Assembly (NCBI GenBank): GCA_910586315.1
Contig: CAJUIP010000021.1
Coordinates: 1 to 64,000, forward strand
From: an uncultured Lachnospiraceae bacterium
GTDB taxonomy: Bacteria; Bacillota; Clostridia; Lachnospirales; Lachnospiraceae
Length of the DNA: 64,000 bases
Reading direction: 5' to 3'
The notes beneath the pieces were generated by a model, which was not told the DNA's origin, did not search any database, and saw only the letters and a list, made by a program, of their open reading frames with translations. Position numbers and translations under genes: made by a program. Positions 51,982 to 60,926 of this stretch are shown here, in pieces. Each line of letters begins with the position of its first letter. The first letter of the stretch is position 1.

Positions 51982-53679
51982 TTATCTGTTTTTCCCCGCC
52001 CCGTGAACGGTAACCAGAAGGTAAAAAATTATCAGGATCCAGGCGCAGAGAAGAACGCTTAAAAGAGCTTTTGCCGTGAAGGGCAGAGGCCCCAGATCCG
52101 CTCTGGAAGAGGCGTCCATGGAATGCTCGCTCAGATGGTAGAGGGAAGTTACGTCGGCGAACAGCTTCTCCATATAAATATCGTCCACGGTTTCCTTCCG
52201 CCTTATGGATTTTGCGACATTTTCAATCATCTGGCCGGCGGCATCCCGCAGGGAAGCGGAGCCGTTAAACACAGGCGTGACAAAGGTATCTTCCATATGG
52301 GCCAGAAGCAGCCTGGAGGCTTTGATTTTTACATCGTAATATGTGTTGGTATCTTCTCCCTGCCGGGACAGATAATCCTGATATTCGGGGGAAGCCTGTG
52401 CCTTGCTGGTGACAGGCACATAGCCCTCCGTCATGGCATAGGAGATCTGTACCTCATTGGATAAAAGGTACTGGGTGAACAGCCAGGAAGCAAGCACTTC
52501 CTGCGGATCGTCCTTGTTAAAAATACAGATGGAGGGCCCCTGGGAAATCATTTGGGGATTACCCGGGTCAAACTGGGGGATGGCCATGACTTCCGTTTCA
52601 AACTGCACCAGGGCGTCTTCACTGATATCGGAAAGAGGAGCGTCGGCTCCCATCCAGGTGGCTCCCGCTGTGGAGTCGATGGCAAATACGCACTGGCCTG
52701 CATTGAGGAAGTTGGCAGGGTAGCTGGATATTTTAAAAGTGGAAAATGCTCCCGTCTTCACATGCTCGGCGATGGTATATAAAATTTCCCTGGTGACGTC
52801 ATTGAAAATCTGAATATCCCCGGAGGCATTGGAGTAGCCCGCCTGCCTCTGCTGTAACATCTGAATCATCATATTGTCGGTGGACTTATAGATGAAGGGA
52901 ATCATGACTTCCTGCCCGTTTAAGAGATATACGCCATTCCCGTCTTTTTTTGCGGCGGCTTCCGACACCTCCCAGACAAAATCCCAGGTGAGAGTTTCCG
53001 GCAGAGTGTAGCCCAGGGCTTCCACATATGTTTTGTTGATGTAGCAGGCCTCTGTGGAGCGCATATAAGGGACGGCGTAATAATGTCCGGCAAAGGAACA
53101 TTCGGACAAAAACTGAGGAATGATTTCTTCCTTTTTGGGACTGTCAAAGCGCAGCTTATCTCCTCCAAGACCATACCCCTGGTCAGAAAACAAATCGTCC
53201 AGAGGAACCACCGTCTTTTTACCGGTGAGATAGGTGGCGATATGATCCGGGTAGGTGATGCAGACGTTGGGGGTGGTGTTTGTGGCAATATTGGTAATCA
53301 CGTCGTTATAAATCTTTCCATAATTGGTGTAAAGCCTGAGCTGAACCGTGATGTTGGGGTACAGCTTCTGGAAATCGTCGATGGCCTTTTTATAAATATC
53401 GGTCTGAAGCTTATTGGTGTCATTTTTTGCCCAGAAGGTGATTTCATAATTCTTAGTTTCATCAAAGGCCTCCGGAACGGAAAAATCCGCGGTTTCCCGG
53501 GAGCCGTGGCACCCGGAGAGGAGCAGGGGCAGGAAAAGGGCGAGCGGCAGGAGAGCAGGACGCAGGTTTTTCCCGGACATGGAAAAAGACGCTAAAATTT
53601 TGTATACAGCATTTCCTGTCCGCTGATGTATTTTCTGGTATATTCTCTGAGTTATCTTCTGGTGTTTCTCCTGACTCAT
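51982..53679 (-). CDS. Carbohydrate ABC transporter substrate-binding protein with C-terminal membrane helix
   Basis: 565 residues, family 1 extracellular binding protein. A basic N-terminal region of about 40 residues precedes a signal-like helix ending in LLLSGC, then EITFWAKNDTNKLQTDIYKKAIDDFQ begins the binding domain; NTTPNVCITYPDHIATYL is typical. Unusually a second hydrophobic helix (ALLSVLLCAWILIIFYLLVTV) ends the protein, anchoring it at both ends. ATG 53679 overlaps the preceding stop and follows GGAGGGA; an internal ATG at 53580 would give a normal signal peptide and may be the true start. Confidence 0.78.
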   Translation of the reverse strand: MSQEKHQKITQRIYQKIHQRTGNAVYKILASFSMSGKNLRPALLPLALFLPLLLSGCHGSRETADFSVPEAFDETKNYEITFWAKNDTNKLQTDIYKKAIDDFQKLYPNITVQLRLYTNYGKIYNDVITNIATNTTPNVCITYPDHIATYLTGKKTVVPLDDLFSDQGYGLGGDKLRFDSPKKEEIIPQFLSECSFAGHYYAVPYMRSTEACYINKTYVEALGYTLPETLTWDFVWEVSEAAAKKDGNGVYLLNGQEVMIPFIYKSTDNMMIQMLQQRQAGYSNASGDIQIFNDVTREILYTIAEHVKTGAFSTFKISSYPANFLNAGQCVFAIDSTAGATWMGADAPLSDISEDALVQFETEVMAIPQFDPGNPQMISQGPSICIFNKDDPQEVLASWLFTQYLLSNEVQISYAMTEGYVPVTSKAQASPEYQDYLSRQGEDTNTYYDVKIKASRLLLAHMEDTFVTPVFNGSASLRDAAGQMIENVAKSIRRKETVDDIYMEKLFADVTSLYHLSEHSMDASSRADLGPLPFTAKALLSVLLCAWILIIFYLLVTVHGAGKNR

Positions 53680-54551
53680 CCTTTAATCCCTCCTCTCGAC
53701 ACACCTTCCATAATCTGTTTACGGAAAGCTAAAAATAAAAGAATCAGCGGAAGCGAAATAACGACGACCGCCGCCATCATGGCAGGGATGTTTTCCCGGC
53801 CAAAGCCGTTTTCCCGGATCTCCTGAATGCCGTTGGAAACAAGGAAATAAGCCGGATCGTCCGTGATGAGTCTGGGCCAGACATAGGAATTCCAGCACTC
53901 GATGATTTTCAGGATCACAATCGTTACGAAGGTAGGGCGGCAGATAGGAATCATTACCTTCCAAAGATATTTAAAATCTGAGGTTCCATCCACCTTGGCC
54001 GCCCGGTAGAGTTCTTCCGGGACCTGCTCAAAATTTTCCTTCAGAAGATAAATATAAAAGACCGATGTGACAGAAGGAAGGATCAGACCGGTGAAGGTAT
54101 TTCGCAGCCCCAGTTCTGTGATGGTGGCAAAATTGGTAATGACGACCAGCTCGCCGGGAATCATCATCAGGGACAAAAGCAGGGTAAATAACAGGTTCTT
54201 CCCGGGAAATTTAAGGCGGGCAAAGGCGTAAGCCGCCAGGGTAATCACGGCCACCATGATGGCTGTGGTGACTGCGGTGAAGATTACCGTATTGAGCAGA
54301 TATCCGGCCAGAGGAACCAAAGTGAAGGCATCCTTATAGTTTTGGAAGACAGGAGGCCACACCCAAAAGGAGGGGATGCGCTCCCCGTTATAAGCGCCGT
54401 AGCTTTTTAAGGAGGTCAGGACCATCCAGTAAAAGGGGAAGAGGACAACGCCTGCCCACATAATAAGACAGCAGTAGGTAAAAATCCGGACGGCCCGCTG
54501 TTTTCTGCGGATGGCTTCCTCTGCTTTTTTATAATCAAATTCATGTTCCAT
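53676..54551 (-). CDS. Carbohydrate ABC transporter permease (MalG-like)
   Basis: 291 residues, six helices. The C-terminal-half EAA loop reads ELYRAAKVDGTSDFKYLWKVMIP and the N-terminus YCCLIMWAGVVLFPFYWMV is typical of MalG/UgpE proteins. It overlaps the binding-protein gene by four bases and lies 13 bases after the MalF-like gene. Confidence 0.9.
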   Translation of the reverse strand: MEHEFDYKKAEEAIRRKQRAVRIFTYCCLIMWAGVVLFPFYWMVLTSLKSYGAYNGERIPSFWVWPPVFQNYKDAFTLVPLAGYLLNTVIFTAVTTAIMVAVITLAAYAFARLKFPGKNLLFTLLLSLMMIPGELVVITNFATITELGLRNTFTGLILPSVTSVFYIYLLKENFEQVPEELYRAAKVDGTSDFKYLWKVMIPICRPTFVTIVILKIIECWNSYVWPRLITDDPAYFLVSNGIQEIRENGFGRENIPAMMAAVVVISLPLILLFLAFRKQIMEGVSRGGIKG

Positions 54552-54564
54552 AATCGTTTCCCTC

Positions 54565-55452
54565 TCAATAATGAATATGTTTTTTGCTTACCAGCAGGTT
54601 GATGCAGGTGATGGTAAGGACAATGGCAAACAGAATGACTGCCGCGGCGGAAGCATAGGAGGGGAAGCCGCCGCTGTCCCCATACAGCATATCATAGACA
54701 TAGCCCACGATAGTATTCATTCCGGCGGCATTTAAGTCGGCGCCGAAAAGCGCCACCGCGTCACTGTAAGCCTTGAACGCCCCGATGAATCCTGTGATTA
54801 CCAGATAGAAGACCATGGGGGAGATCATGGGCAGGGTGATGCAAAAAAAGACCCTGGTCCGGGAGGTGCCGTCCACCCGGGCCGCCTTATAATAGTCTGG
54901 ATTCACGGACGCCAGCGCGCTGGTAAGAATCAGGATCTTAAAGGGCATGACCACCCAGACGGTATAAAAGCAGAGCACAAACATTTTCGCCCAGTAGGGC
55001 CCGTCAATAAAGTCTACGGAAGAACCTCCAAACCACTGAATCAGAAGATTTATGAGGCCGTCGGTGTATTCCGTTTTCTGAAACAGAATCATAAATACCA
55101 GACCCACGGCCAGGGTGTTGGTAACATAAGGCAGGAAATAAATGGTCTGGAACAAATTCCGCAGGGGCTTTATGGAGTTTAGCCCCAGGGAGATGAGAAG
55201 AGCCAGGCCTGTGGACAAAGGGACGGTGACGACAACCAGAATACAGGTGTTTTTCACCGCCTGGAGAAAGTACGGGTCATGGAGTACATAAGAATAGTTA
55301 TAGCCGCCCACGCCAAAATACGTCTGGGAGGCAAAATTATACCCTTCTTCTACCGAGTAGACGAATACGTCCACGAGAGGATAGACCAGGAAGGCCAAAA
55401 GAAACAAAAGGGCCGGCAGCAGGTACCAGAATGCTTTCCACTGGCGTTTCAT
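54565..55452 (-). CDS. Carbohydrate ABC transporter permease (MalF-like)
   Basis: 295 residues, six helices; the EAA loop reads YKAARVDGTSRTRVFFCITLPMISP. ATG 55452 follows AAAGGAG and overlaps the ATPase stop by four bases; the frame extends to 55503 without a ribosome site. Forms the channel with the MalG-like partner. Confidence 0.9.
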   Translation of the reverse strand: MKRQWKAFWYLLPALLFLLAFLVYPLVDVFVYSVEEGYNFASQTYFGVGGYNYSYVLHDPYFLQAVKNTCILVVVTVPLSTGLALLISLGLNSIKPLRNLFQTIYFLPYVTNTLAVGLVFMILFQKTEYTDGLINLLIQWFGGSSVDFIDGPYWAKMFVLCFYTVWVVMPFKILILTSALASVNPDYYKAARVDGTSRTRVFFCITLPMISPMVFYLVITGFIGAFKAYSDAVALFGADLNAAGMNTIVGYVYDMLYGDSGGFPSYASAAAVILFAIVLTITCINLLVSKKHIHY

Positions 55453-56561
55453 AGGGAACTCCTTTCCGCAGAGAAGGGAAGACGTTCTTCCGTATCCTTG
55501 CAAAACAGAAAGACCTTACCGGGCTTTAAGGAAAAACGCACGGTCTCCCGGGAGACGTCCATCTGATTTTCCGAGTCGATAATCGAGCGGACAAAAGCCG
55601 CTTCGCAGGCAGGATGCGAGGAGAGGATACTCACGTCACGGCCCATAACCTCCACACCGTTCAGGCGGCAGCACAAAGGTCCGTCGGAATCCAAAAGAAA
55701 GCCCTCCGGCCGGATGCCGGCAAAGACCTCCTGGTCTTTTAAATCCGTTTTCCATATGGCGTCCTCACCGATATAGAGCGTTTTATCGCGGATTCTCCCC
55801 CGGAATACATTAATAGGTGGAGTTCCCAGGAATTTGGCGACAAAGAGACAGTTGGGGCTGTCATAAACCTCCTGGGGCTTTCCGGCCTGAATGAGCCGTC
55901 CGTCCCGCATGACCAGGATCTGATCGGAGATACTCATGGCCTCCTCCTGGTCGTGAGTCACGAATATGGTGGTAATGCCGGTGGCCCGCTGTATTTTTTT
56001 AATTTCTTCCCGGGTACGAAGTCTGAGGCGGGCATCAAGATTGGACAGGGGTTCGTCCAGAAGAAGGACACTCGGAGTCTTTACAAGCGCCCGGGCAATG
56101 GCCGTGCGCTGCTGCTGGCCGCCGGATAATTCCCGGGGTTTTCGGTCCATAAGTTCCTTAATCTGTACAAGCTCCGCCGCCTGAAAGGCGCGTTTTTCCA
56201 TTTCTTCCCTGGTAAGGCGGTCTTTTCCCTTACGGTTTTCCAGGGGAAACAGGATGTTCTGTTTCACGGTCAGATGGGGGTAAAGGGCATAATTCTGGAA
56301 TACCATCCCCACGCCCCGAAGTTCCGGGGTAAGGCTTGTCACATCGGAATCTCCAAAATAAATATGGCCTTCCGTCGGCGTTTCCAGGCCGCAGATCAGA
56401 TTTAATGCCGTGCTTTTTCCGCAGCCGGAGGGCCCAAGAAGACTGATCAGCTGTCCGTCGGGACATTCAAAGGAAAAATGATCGACCGCCGTCACGTCTT
56501 TTGGCTCTTTTTTATTCCGGCTCGGAAACTTTTTTGTGAGATTTTCTAAGACAATTTTCAT
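55449..56561 (-). CDS. Carbohydrate ABC transporter ATPase (MsmX/UgpC-like)
   Basis: 370 residues. Walker A GPSGCGKST, signature LSGGQQQRTAIARAL, Walker B VLLLDEPLSNLDARLR, switch FVTHDQEEAMSISDQ and a C-terminal TOBE/MOI domain (VFAGIRPEGF). Such ATPases often sit apart and serve several importers, but here it is first in the importer operon. ATG 56561 follows GGAAAGGA. A glycerol-3-phosphate, polyol or oligosaccharide ligand is possible. Confidence 0.9.
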   Translation of the reverse strand: MKIVLENLTKKFPSRNKKEPKDVTAVDHFSFECPDGQLISLLGPSGCGKSTALNLICGLETPTEGHIYFGDSDVTSLTPELRGVGMVFQNYALYPHLTVKQNILFPLENRKGKDRLTREEMEKRAFQAAELVQIKELMDRKPRELSGGQQQRTAIARALVKTPSVLLLDEPLSNLDARLRLRTREEIKKIQRATGITTIFVTHDQEEAMSISDQILVMRDGRLIQAGKPQEVYDSPNCLFVAKFLGTPPINVFRGRIRDKTLYIGEDAIWKTDLKDQEVFAGIRPEGFLLDSDGPLCCRLNGVEVMGRDVSILSSHPACEAAFVRSIIDSENQMDVSRETVRFSLKPGKVFLFCKDTEERLPFSAERSSL

Positions 56562-56592
56562 TATGAATCCTTTCCTTCCTGCCATGGACCGG

Positions 56593-56651
56593 GAGCGTGT
56601 CTGAACATTCCTTCGCGTCATCTGAGGGAAGGCAGTTTTTATACACGCTCT
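56593..56651. repeat. 59-bp dispersed palindromic repeat, copy 2
   Basis: Begins GAGCGTGT and ends ACACGCTCT, exact inverted ends over eight bases, in the short gap between the regulator and the ATPase gene. Pairs with copy 1 at 51733. Confidence 0.7.
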
Positions 56652-56656
56652 GAGGC

Positions 56657-57637
56657 TCAGAATGGCTTTTCGATATTGTATTCGTTGATTTTATTAAAAA
56701 TCTGCCGTGTGCTGATAGACAGTTCCCTGGCCGCCGCACTGATATTCCAGTTCGTCTGCCTTAAGGCCCACTCCAGATATTCCCGTTCACTTCTCCGTTT
56801 AAACTCCTTCCAGCTGATCAGTTCATGAGTAGAATAGGAAGAAACAGGAGTCAGCCGCTTCAAATTATAGAGGATCGGAATTCCCTCTGTGGTAATCACA
56901 TGGTTCTGCGACAATACCACCATCCGGTCCAGCGTGTTTTTAAGCTCTCTGATATTTCCGGGGTAGTCATAGTTCATTAAAAATTCCCAGACCTTATTTT
57001 CAATCCGGTCAATGCGTATGCCGTTTTCCTCCTGAGCTTTCTGTAAAAAAAAGTGAATCATTCCCTCCAGATCCTCTTTTCGGTCCCTCAGGGGAGGGAT
57101 CCGGATGACAATCGTACTGATACGGTAGAAAAAGTCTTCACGAAAGCTGCCGTTTATGACCTCCGTGGGGAGATCCCGGCTGGTGGCCGTAATCAGGCGG
57201 AAATCCAGAATTTTTTTATTGTTTCCGCCAAGCCGTTCAATTTCTTTTGTTTCTATGGCGCGCAGAAGCTTCACCTGTGTCGTCAGGCTCACGTCGCCAA
57301 TGGCATCAAGAAATAAAGTTCCGTGGTCCGCCAGCTCAAATTTTCCGATCCGCCGTCGTATGGTGTCGGAAAAAATTCCCGGTTCCATGCCGAAAAGTTC
57401 CGGCTCCAGCAGGGACTCGGTGTAGGCATTGCAGTTTACCGCAACAAAGGCCTTATCGGACCGGCGGCTTAAAGCGTGTATATATTGTGCCGCCACATCT
57501 TTTCCTACACCAGATTCGCCAATCAGCAATACATTGGCGTTGGAAACGGCCACCCGCCTGCAGTCTGAGAGGGTCCGTGCATAGGCGGCCGATTTTGTAT
57601 CCATATAATAAGTTGAGGTAAAAACATTGCTGTCCAT
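56657..57637 (-). CDS. Enhancer-binding-protein-like regulator with degenerate AAA+ motifs
   Basis: 326 residues: a sigma-54-interaction-type AAA+ domain with no sensory domain ahead, then a Fis-type helix-turn-helix (WNISAAARELSISTRQIFNKI) at the C-terminus. Walker A GESGVGKD is intact (about 40-47), but the loop that contacts sigma-54, normally GAFTGA, reads GIFSDT (87-92) and Walker B reads LFLDAI with Ala112 in place of the catalytic Glu. So it probably does not remodel sigma-54 and may act as a DNA-binding repressor or activator in the manner of TyrR. ATG 57637 has GAAAGGA at ideal distance; ATG 57655 is possible. Divergent to grdX and upstream of the sugar importer. Confidence 0.82.
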   Translation of the reverse strand: MDSNVFTSTYYMDTKSAAYARTLSDCRRVAVSNANVLLIGESGVGKDVAAQYIHALSRRSDKAFVAVNCNAYTESLLEPELFGMEPGIFSDTIRRRIGKFELADHGTLFLDAIGDVSLTTQVKLLRAIETKEIERLGGNNKKILDFRLITATSRDLPTEVINGSFREDFFYRISTIVIRIPPLRDRKEDLEGMIHFFLQKAQEENGIRIDRIENKVWEFLMNYDYPGNIRELKNTLDRMVVLSQNHVITTEGIPILYNLKRLTPVSSYSTHELISWKEFKRRSEREYLEWALRQTNWNISAAARELSISTRQIFNKINEYNIEKPF

Positions 57638-57700
57638 GAAGTTATTCCTTTCCATGAGAATCGCCTGACGAATTTTTCCATTCTTTTTTCATTCTACATG

Positions 57701-57751
57701 AACTTTTTTTCGAAATCAAGAACTTTTTTTCCTGCCATGATAAAAAAAGTT
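57701..57751. promoter_or_regulatory. Three-copy AACTTTTTTT motif in the regulator-grdX gap
   Basis: AACTTTTTTT occurs at 57701-57710 and 57721-57730, exactly 20 bases (two helical turns) apart, and inverted as AAAAAAAGTT at 57742-57751. The latter two make a 10-bp inverted repeat with an 11-base spacer. Likely regulator sites between the divergent genes. Confidence 0.5.
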
Positions 57752-57780
57752 AAGAAAAAAGCAGGAATCATCTTTTCTTT

Positions 57781-57808
57781 TTGTGAAAAGTATGTTAAAG
57801 TCTATATA
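57781..57808 (+). promoter_or_regulatory. Sigma-A-type promoter of the grd operon
   Basis: TTGTGA (57781-57786), 16-base spacer, TATATA (57803-57808; 57805-57810 also fits with 18). No -24/-12 sigma-54 promoter (TGGCAC-N5-TTGC) was seen in the gap. Confidence 0.6.
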
Positions 57809-57809
57809 T

Positions 57810-57835
57810 AGAAATTATCAATATTGAGAATTTCT
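57810..57835. promoter_or_regulatory. 26-bp near-perfect palindrome at the grd transcription start
   Basis: AGAAATT, one base, the perfect 10-base palindrome TCAATATTGA, one base, AATTTCT: 24 of 26 bases are symmetric. It begins immediately after the -10 box, so it should overlap the start of transcription, as expected for a repressor site or a leader hairpin. Confidence 0.6.
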
Positions 57836-57894
57836 GTAATATAAAAAAAATATGGTTGAAACAGGAATTTCCTGAATCAATAGGGGTGAACAGC

Positions 57895-58278
57895 ATGTAT
57901 CGGATTATTACCAACAACCCGATGTGCCTGGTAAAATACGGTGACCAGGTGCAAATTGAATATCTGGAAGGAAAAGGCTACATGGACGTGCTTTTGACTG
58001 TCCGGGACTATATTCAAAAAAAATGGTGTCTGGAAACACATCCGATGACGGGAAGCTTGAAGCCCAATCAGACTCCTTATAAGTCAGTGATGATATCCGA
58101 CCGTCCTGTGGACAAAGAGGAATTCTACAATCAGGAGATCACCATTGAAAACGGTATTATGACATGCCGTAAATTTCAGTCCATTCGGAAAACTCCCGAC
58201 TGGCCTGAAAATCTCCTGGAGGATTTCCAGGCAGTGGATCTTTCGCTGATTGAGGGAGCGATCCAAAAAATCTTGTAG
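57895..58278 (+). CDS. grdX: GrdX family protein
   Basis: 127 residues. Small cytoplasmic protein regularly found at the head of glycine, sarcosine or betaine reductase operons; its biochemical role is unknown. The N-terminus YRIITNNPMCLVKY fits the family. ATG 57895 is chosen because AGGGGTGA lies just upstream; ATG 57856 is open but has no ribosome site. It is the first gene of the grd operon, 28 bases before grdE. Confidence 0.85.
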   Translation: MYRIITNNPMCLVKYGDQVQIEYLEGKGYMDVLLTVRDYIQKKWCLETHPMTGSLKPNQTPYKSVMISDRPVDKEEFYNQEITIENGIMTCRKFQSIRKTPDWPENLLEDFQAVDLSLIEGAIQKIL

Positions 58279-58306
58279 TTTTTAAGAAAGCGGGGTAACT
58301 AAACAA

Positions 58307-59587
58307 ATGAAACTCGAATTAGGAATCATTCCGATTAACGACATTCAGTTTGGAGCAGAATCCAAGGTGGAAAACGGAACCATCTATGTGAATGCCGACG
58401 AGTTGAAAGCCCTTATTCTTGAGGACGAAACACTGAAATCCGTTGAACTTGATATCGCAAGACCGGGCGAGAGCGTTCGCATTATGCCGGTTAAGGACGT
58501 TATCGAGCCTCGTGTAAAGGTAAACGGTGAAGGTGCGATGTTCCCGGGAATGATCTCCAAAGTGGCTCCGGTGGGAAGCGGACGTACAAACGTACTTCGC
58601 GGCAGCGCCGTTGTTACAACAGGTAAGATCGTGGGCTTCCAGGAAGGTATTATCGACATGACCGGGGAAGGCTCCAAGTACACACCGTTCTCCAAGCTCA
58701 ATAACCTTGTGGTTATCTGTGAGCCGGTTGACGGACTTGCAAAACATGCTCATGAAAAAGCCGTTCGTATGGCAGGCTTAAAGGCTGCTGACTACATCGG
58801 CAAGCTGGCAAAGGATATCGAGGCAAAAGAGGTTGAAACATACGAGACCGTTTCCGTTAAGGAAGGAATCGAAAAGTGGCCGAACCTGCCGAGAGTTGCT
58901 TATGTTCTTATGCTTCAGAGCCAGGGACTTATGCATGACACTTACGTTTACGGTGTAGATGCCAAGCAGTCTCTTTCCACAATCATCATGCCGACCGAGA
59001 TTATGGATGGTGCAATCGTAAGCGGAAACTGCGTATCCGCATGCGATAAGAACACAACATACCATCACCTGAACAACCCGGTTATCAAAGATCTGTTTGC
59101 TCAGCATGGCAAGACTTTAAACTTTGTTGGTGTAATCATCACTAACGAGAATGTATATCTGGCAGATAAGATGCGTTCTTCTGACTGGTCCGCAAAGCTT
59201 TGCGAGTGGCTTGGTCTTGACGGCGCTATCGTATCTCAGGAAGGTTTCGGTAACCCGGATACAGACCTGATTATGAACTGCAAGAAGATTGAGGGCAAAG
59301 GCGTTAAGACGGTAATCATCACCGATGAGTACGCCGGACGCGACGGCGCTTCCCAGTCCTTAGCCGATGCAGACGCAGCAGCGAATGCAGTAGTAACAGG
59401 CGGCAACGCAAATGAAGTGATCCATCTTCCGAAGATGGACAAGGTAATCGGATATCCGGAAGTTGCGGATATCATTGCCGGCGGATTTGACGGAAGCCTT
59501 CAGGCTGACGGTTCCATCGTTGCCGAGCTTCAGGTTATTACAGGCGCTACCAACGAGATGGGCTTCAACCCGTTAAGTGCCAGATAA
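58307..59587 (+). CDS. grdE: Glycine reductase component B, proprotein GrdE
   Basis: 426 residues. The proprotein is cleaved at Asn241-Cys242 (in VSGNCVSACDKN) into two subunits, the Cys becoming the pyruvoyl group that forms a Schiff base with glycine in component B. That cleavage position agrees with the Eubacterium acidaminophilum protein. GrdE works with selenoprotein GrdB. It lies 28 bases after grdX and 14 before grdB. Codon use is strongly biased to C/T-ending forms in this and the next genes, consistent with high expression. Confidence 0.95.
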   Translation: MKLELGIIPINDIQFGAESKVENGTIYVNADELKALILEDETLKSVELDIARPGESVRIMPVKDVIEPRVKVNGEGAMFPGMISKVAPVGSGRTNVLRGSAVVTTGKIVGFQEGIIDMTGEGSKYTPFSKLNNLVVICEPVDGLAKHAHEKAVRMAGLKAADYIGKLAKDIEAKEVETYETVSVKEGIEKWPNLPRVAYVLMLQSQGLMHDTYVYGVDAKQSLSTIIMPTEIMDGAIVSGNCVSACDKNTTYHHLNNPVIKDLFAQHGKTLNFVGVIITNENVYLADKMRSSDWSAKLCEWLGLDGAIVSQEGFGNPDTDLIMNCKKIEGKGVKTVIITDEYAGRDGASQSLADADAAANAVVTGGNANEVIHLPKMDKVIGYPEVADIIAGGFDGSLQADGSIVAELQVITGATNEMGFNPLSAR

Positions 59588-59601
59588 TTTAGGAGGAAAT
59601 G

Positions 59602-60912
59602 ATGTCGAAGTTAAGAGTTGTTCATTATATTAATCAGTTCTTCGCCAACATTGGCGGCGAGGAAAAAGCTGATTACCAGCCAGAGCTCCGCGAAGGCGTA
59701 GTTGGACCTGGTATGGCTTTCAATCAGAACTTTGGCGAGGAAGCAGAAATTGTTGCTACAGTTATCTGTGGTGACTCCTACTTCAACGAGAATGTTGATT
59801 CTGCTACCGCTACCGTTCTTGATATGATCAAGAGCCAGAAACCGGACCTGGTAATCTGCGGACCGGCTTTCAACGCCGGACGTTACGGCGTAGCCTGCGG
59901 TACCGTGGCTGCCGCCGTTAAGAAAGAGGGCATTCCGGTTATTACCGGTATGTACAAAGAGAACCCGGGCGCTGACATGTTCAAGAAAGAGGTATATATT
60001 ATCTCCACAAAGAACAGCGCTGCCGGTATGAGAGACGCTGTCAGCAAGATGGCTCCTCTGGCATTAAAGGTTGCCAAGGGAGAGGCTATCGGCGCGTCTG
60101 CCGAGGAAGGCTACCTTCCCAACGGTATCCGTAAGAACTTCTTCGAGAAGAAGCGCGGTTCCGAAAGAGCAGTAGAAATGCTGGTTAAGAAGTTAAACGA
60201 CAAGGAATTCGTGACTGAGTATGAGATGCCCAGCTTTGACCGTGTTGCTCCTGGTGAGGCAATCAAGGATATGAGCAAGGCTAAAATTGCATTGGTTACT
60301 TCCGGCGGTATCGTTCCGAAGGGAAACCCGGATCATATCGAATCCTCCAGTGCTTCTAAGTACGGCCAGTATGATATCGAGGGCGTTACCGATTTGACAG
60401 CTGAAACATATGAGACAGCTCACGGCGGATATGACCCGGTATATGCAAATGAAGATGCCGACCGCGTACTTCCGGTTGACATTATCACAGAAATGATTAA
60501 GGAAGGAAAGATCGGCAGCCTTCACAAATATTACTACGCTACCGTTGGTAATGGTACTGCAGTAGCAAATGCGAAGCGTTTTGCGACGGAGATCGGACAG
60601 AAGCTGGTTGATGACCATGTTGACGCCGTAATCCTGACCTCCACCTGAGGAACCTGTACTCGTTGCGGTGCAACGATGGTTAAAGCTATTGAGGCTTATG
60701 GTATTCCGGTTGTTCATATTGCGACCGTAGTTCCGATTTCCCAGACGGTAGGTGCAAACCGTATTGTTCCTGCTATTGCGATTCCACATCCGTTAGGAAA
60801 CCCCGCTCTGACTCATGAGGAAGAGAAGGAAATCAGAAGAAAGATCGTATCTAAGGCACTGGAAGCATTACAGACCCCGGTTGAGGATCAGACTGTTTTT
60901 GAGTGGAAATAA
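59602..60912 (+). CDS. grdB: Glycine reductase component B, selenoprotein GrdB
   Basis: 436 residues when the in-frame TGA at 60646-60648 is read as selenocysteine (residue 349); a standard reading would split the gene into 59602-60648 and a fragment ending at 60912. The segment reads ILTST-Sec-GTCTRCGATM, the GrdB active site with a neighbouring Cys. It binds glycine via the GrdE pyruvoyl group and transfers the carboxymethyl group to GrdA. A perfect hairpin follows the TGA. ATG 59602 is preferred over 59599 because AGGAGG (59591-59596) gives better spacing. Confidence 0.95.
60651..60681 (+). promoter_or_regulatory. SECIS-like hairpin in grdB
   Basis: Starting two bases after the TGA: AACC (60651-60654) pairs with GGTT (60678-60681), and TCGTTGC (60660-60666) with GCAACGA (60670-60676) around the loop GGT. 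Size and distance fit a bacterial SECIS element recognised by SelB. Confidence 0.75.
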
Positions 60913-60926
60913 AGGAGATACATCTC

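Noticed and set aside
57656..57894. Sigma-54 promoter for the grd operon
   Set aside because: Looked for because of the enhancer-binding-like neighbour, but no TGGCAC-N5-TTGC pair was found, while a fair sigma-A promoter is present.
60676..60912. Separate short gene after the TGA in grdB
   Set aside because: It continues the GrdB reading frame and carries no ribosome site; it is the C-terminal part of the selenoprotein.
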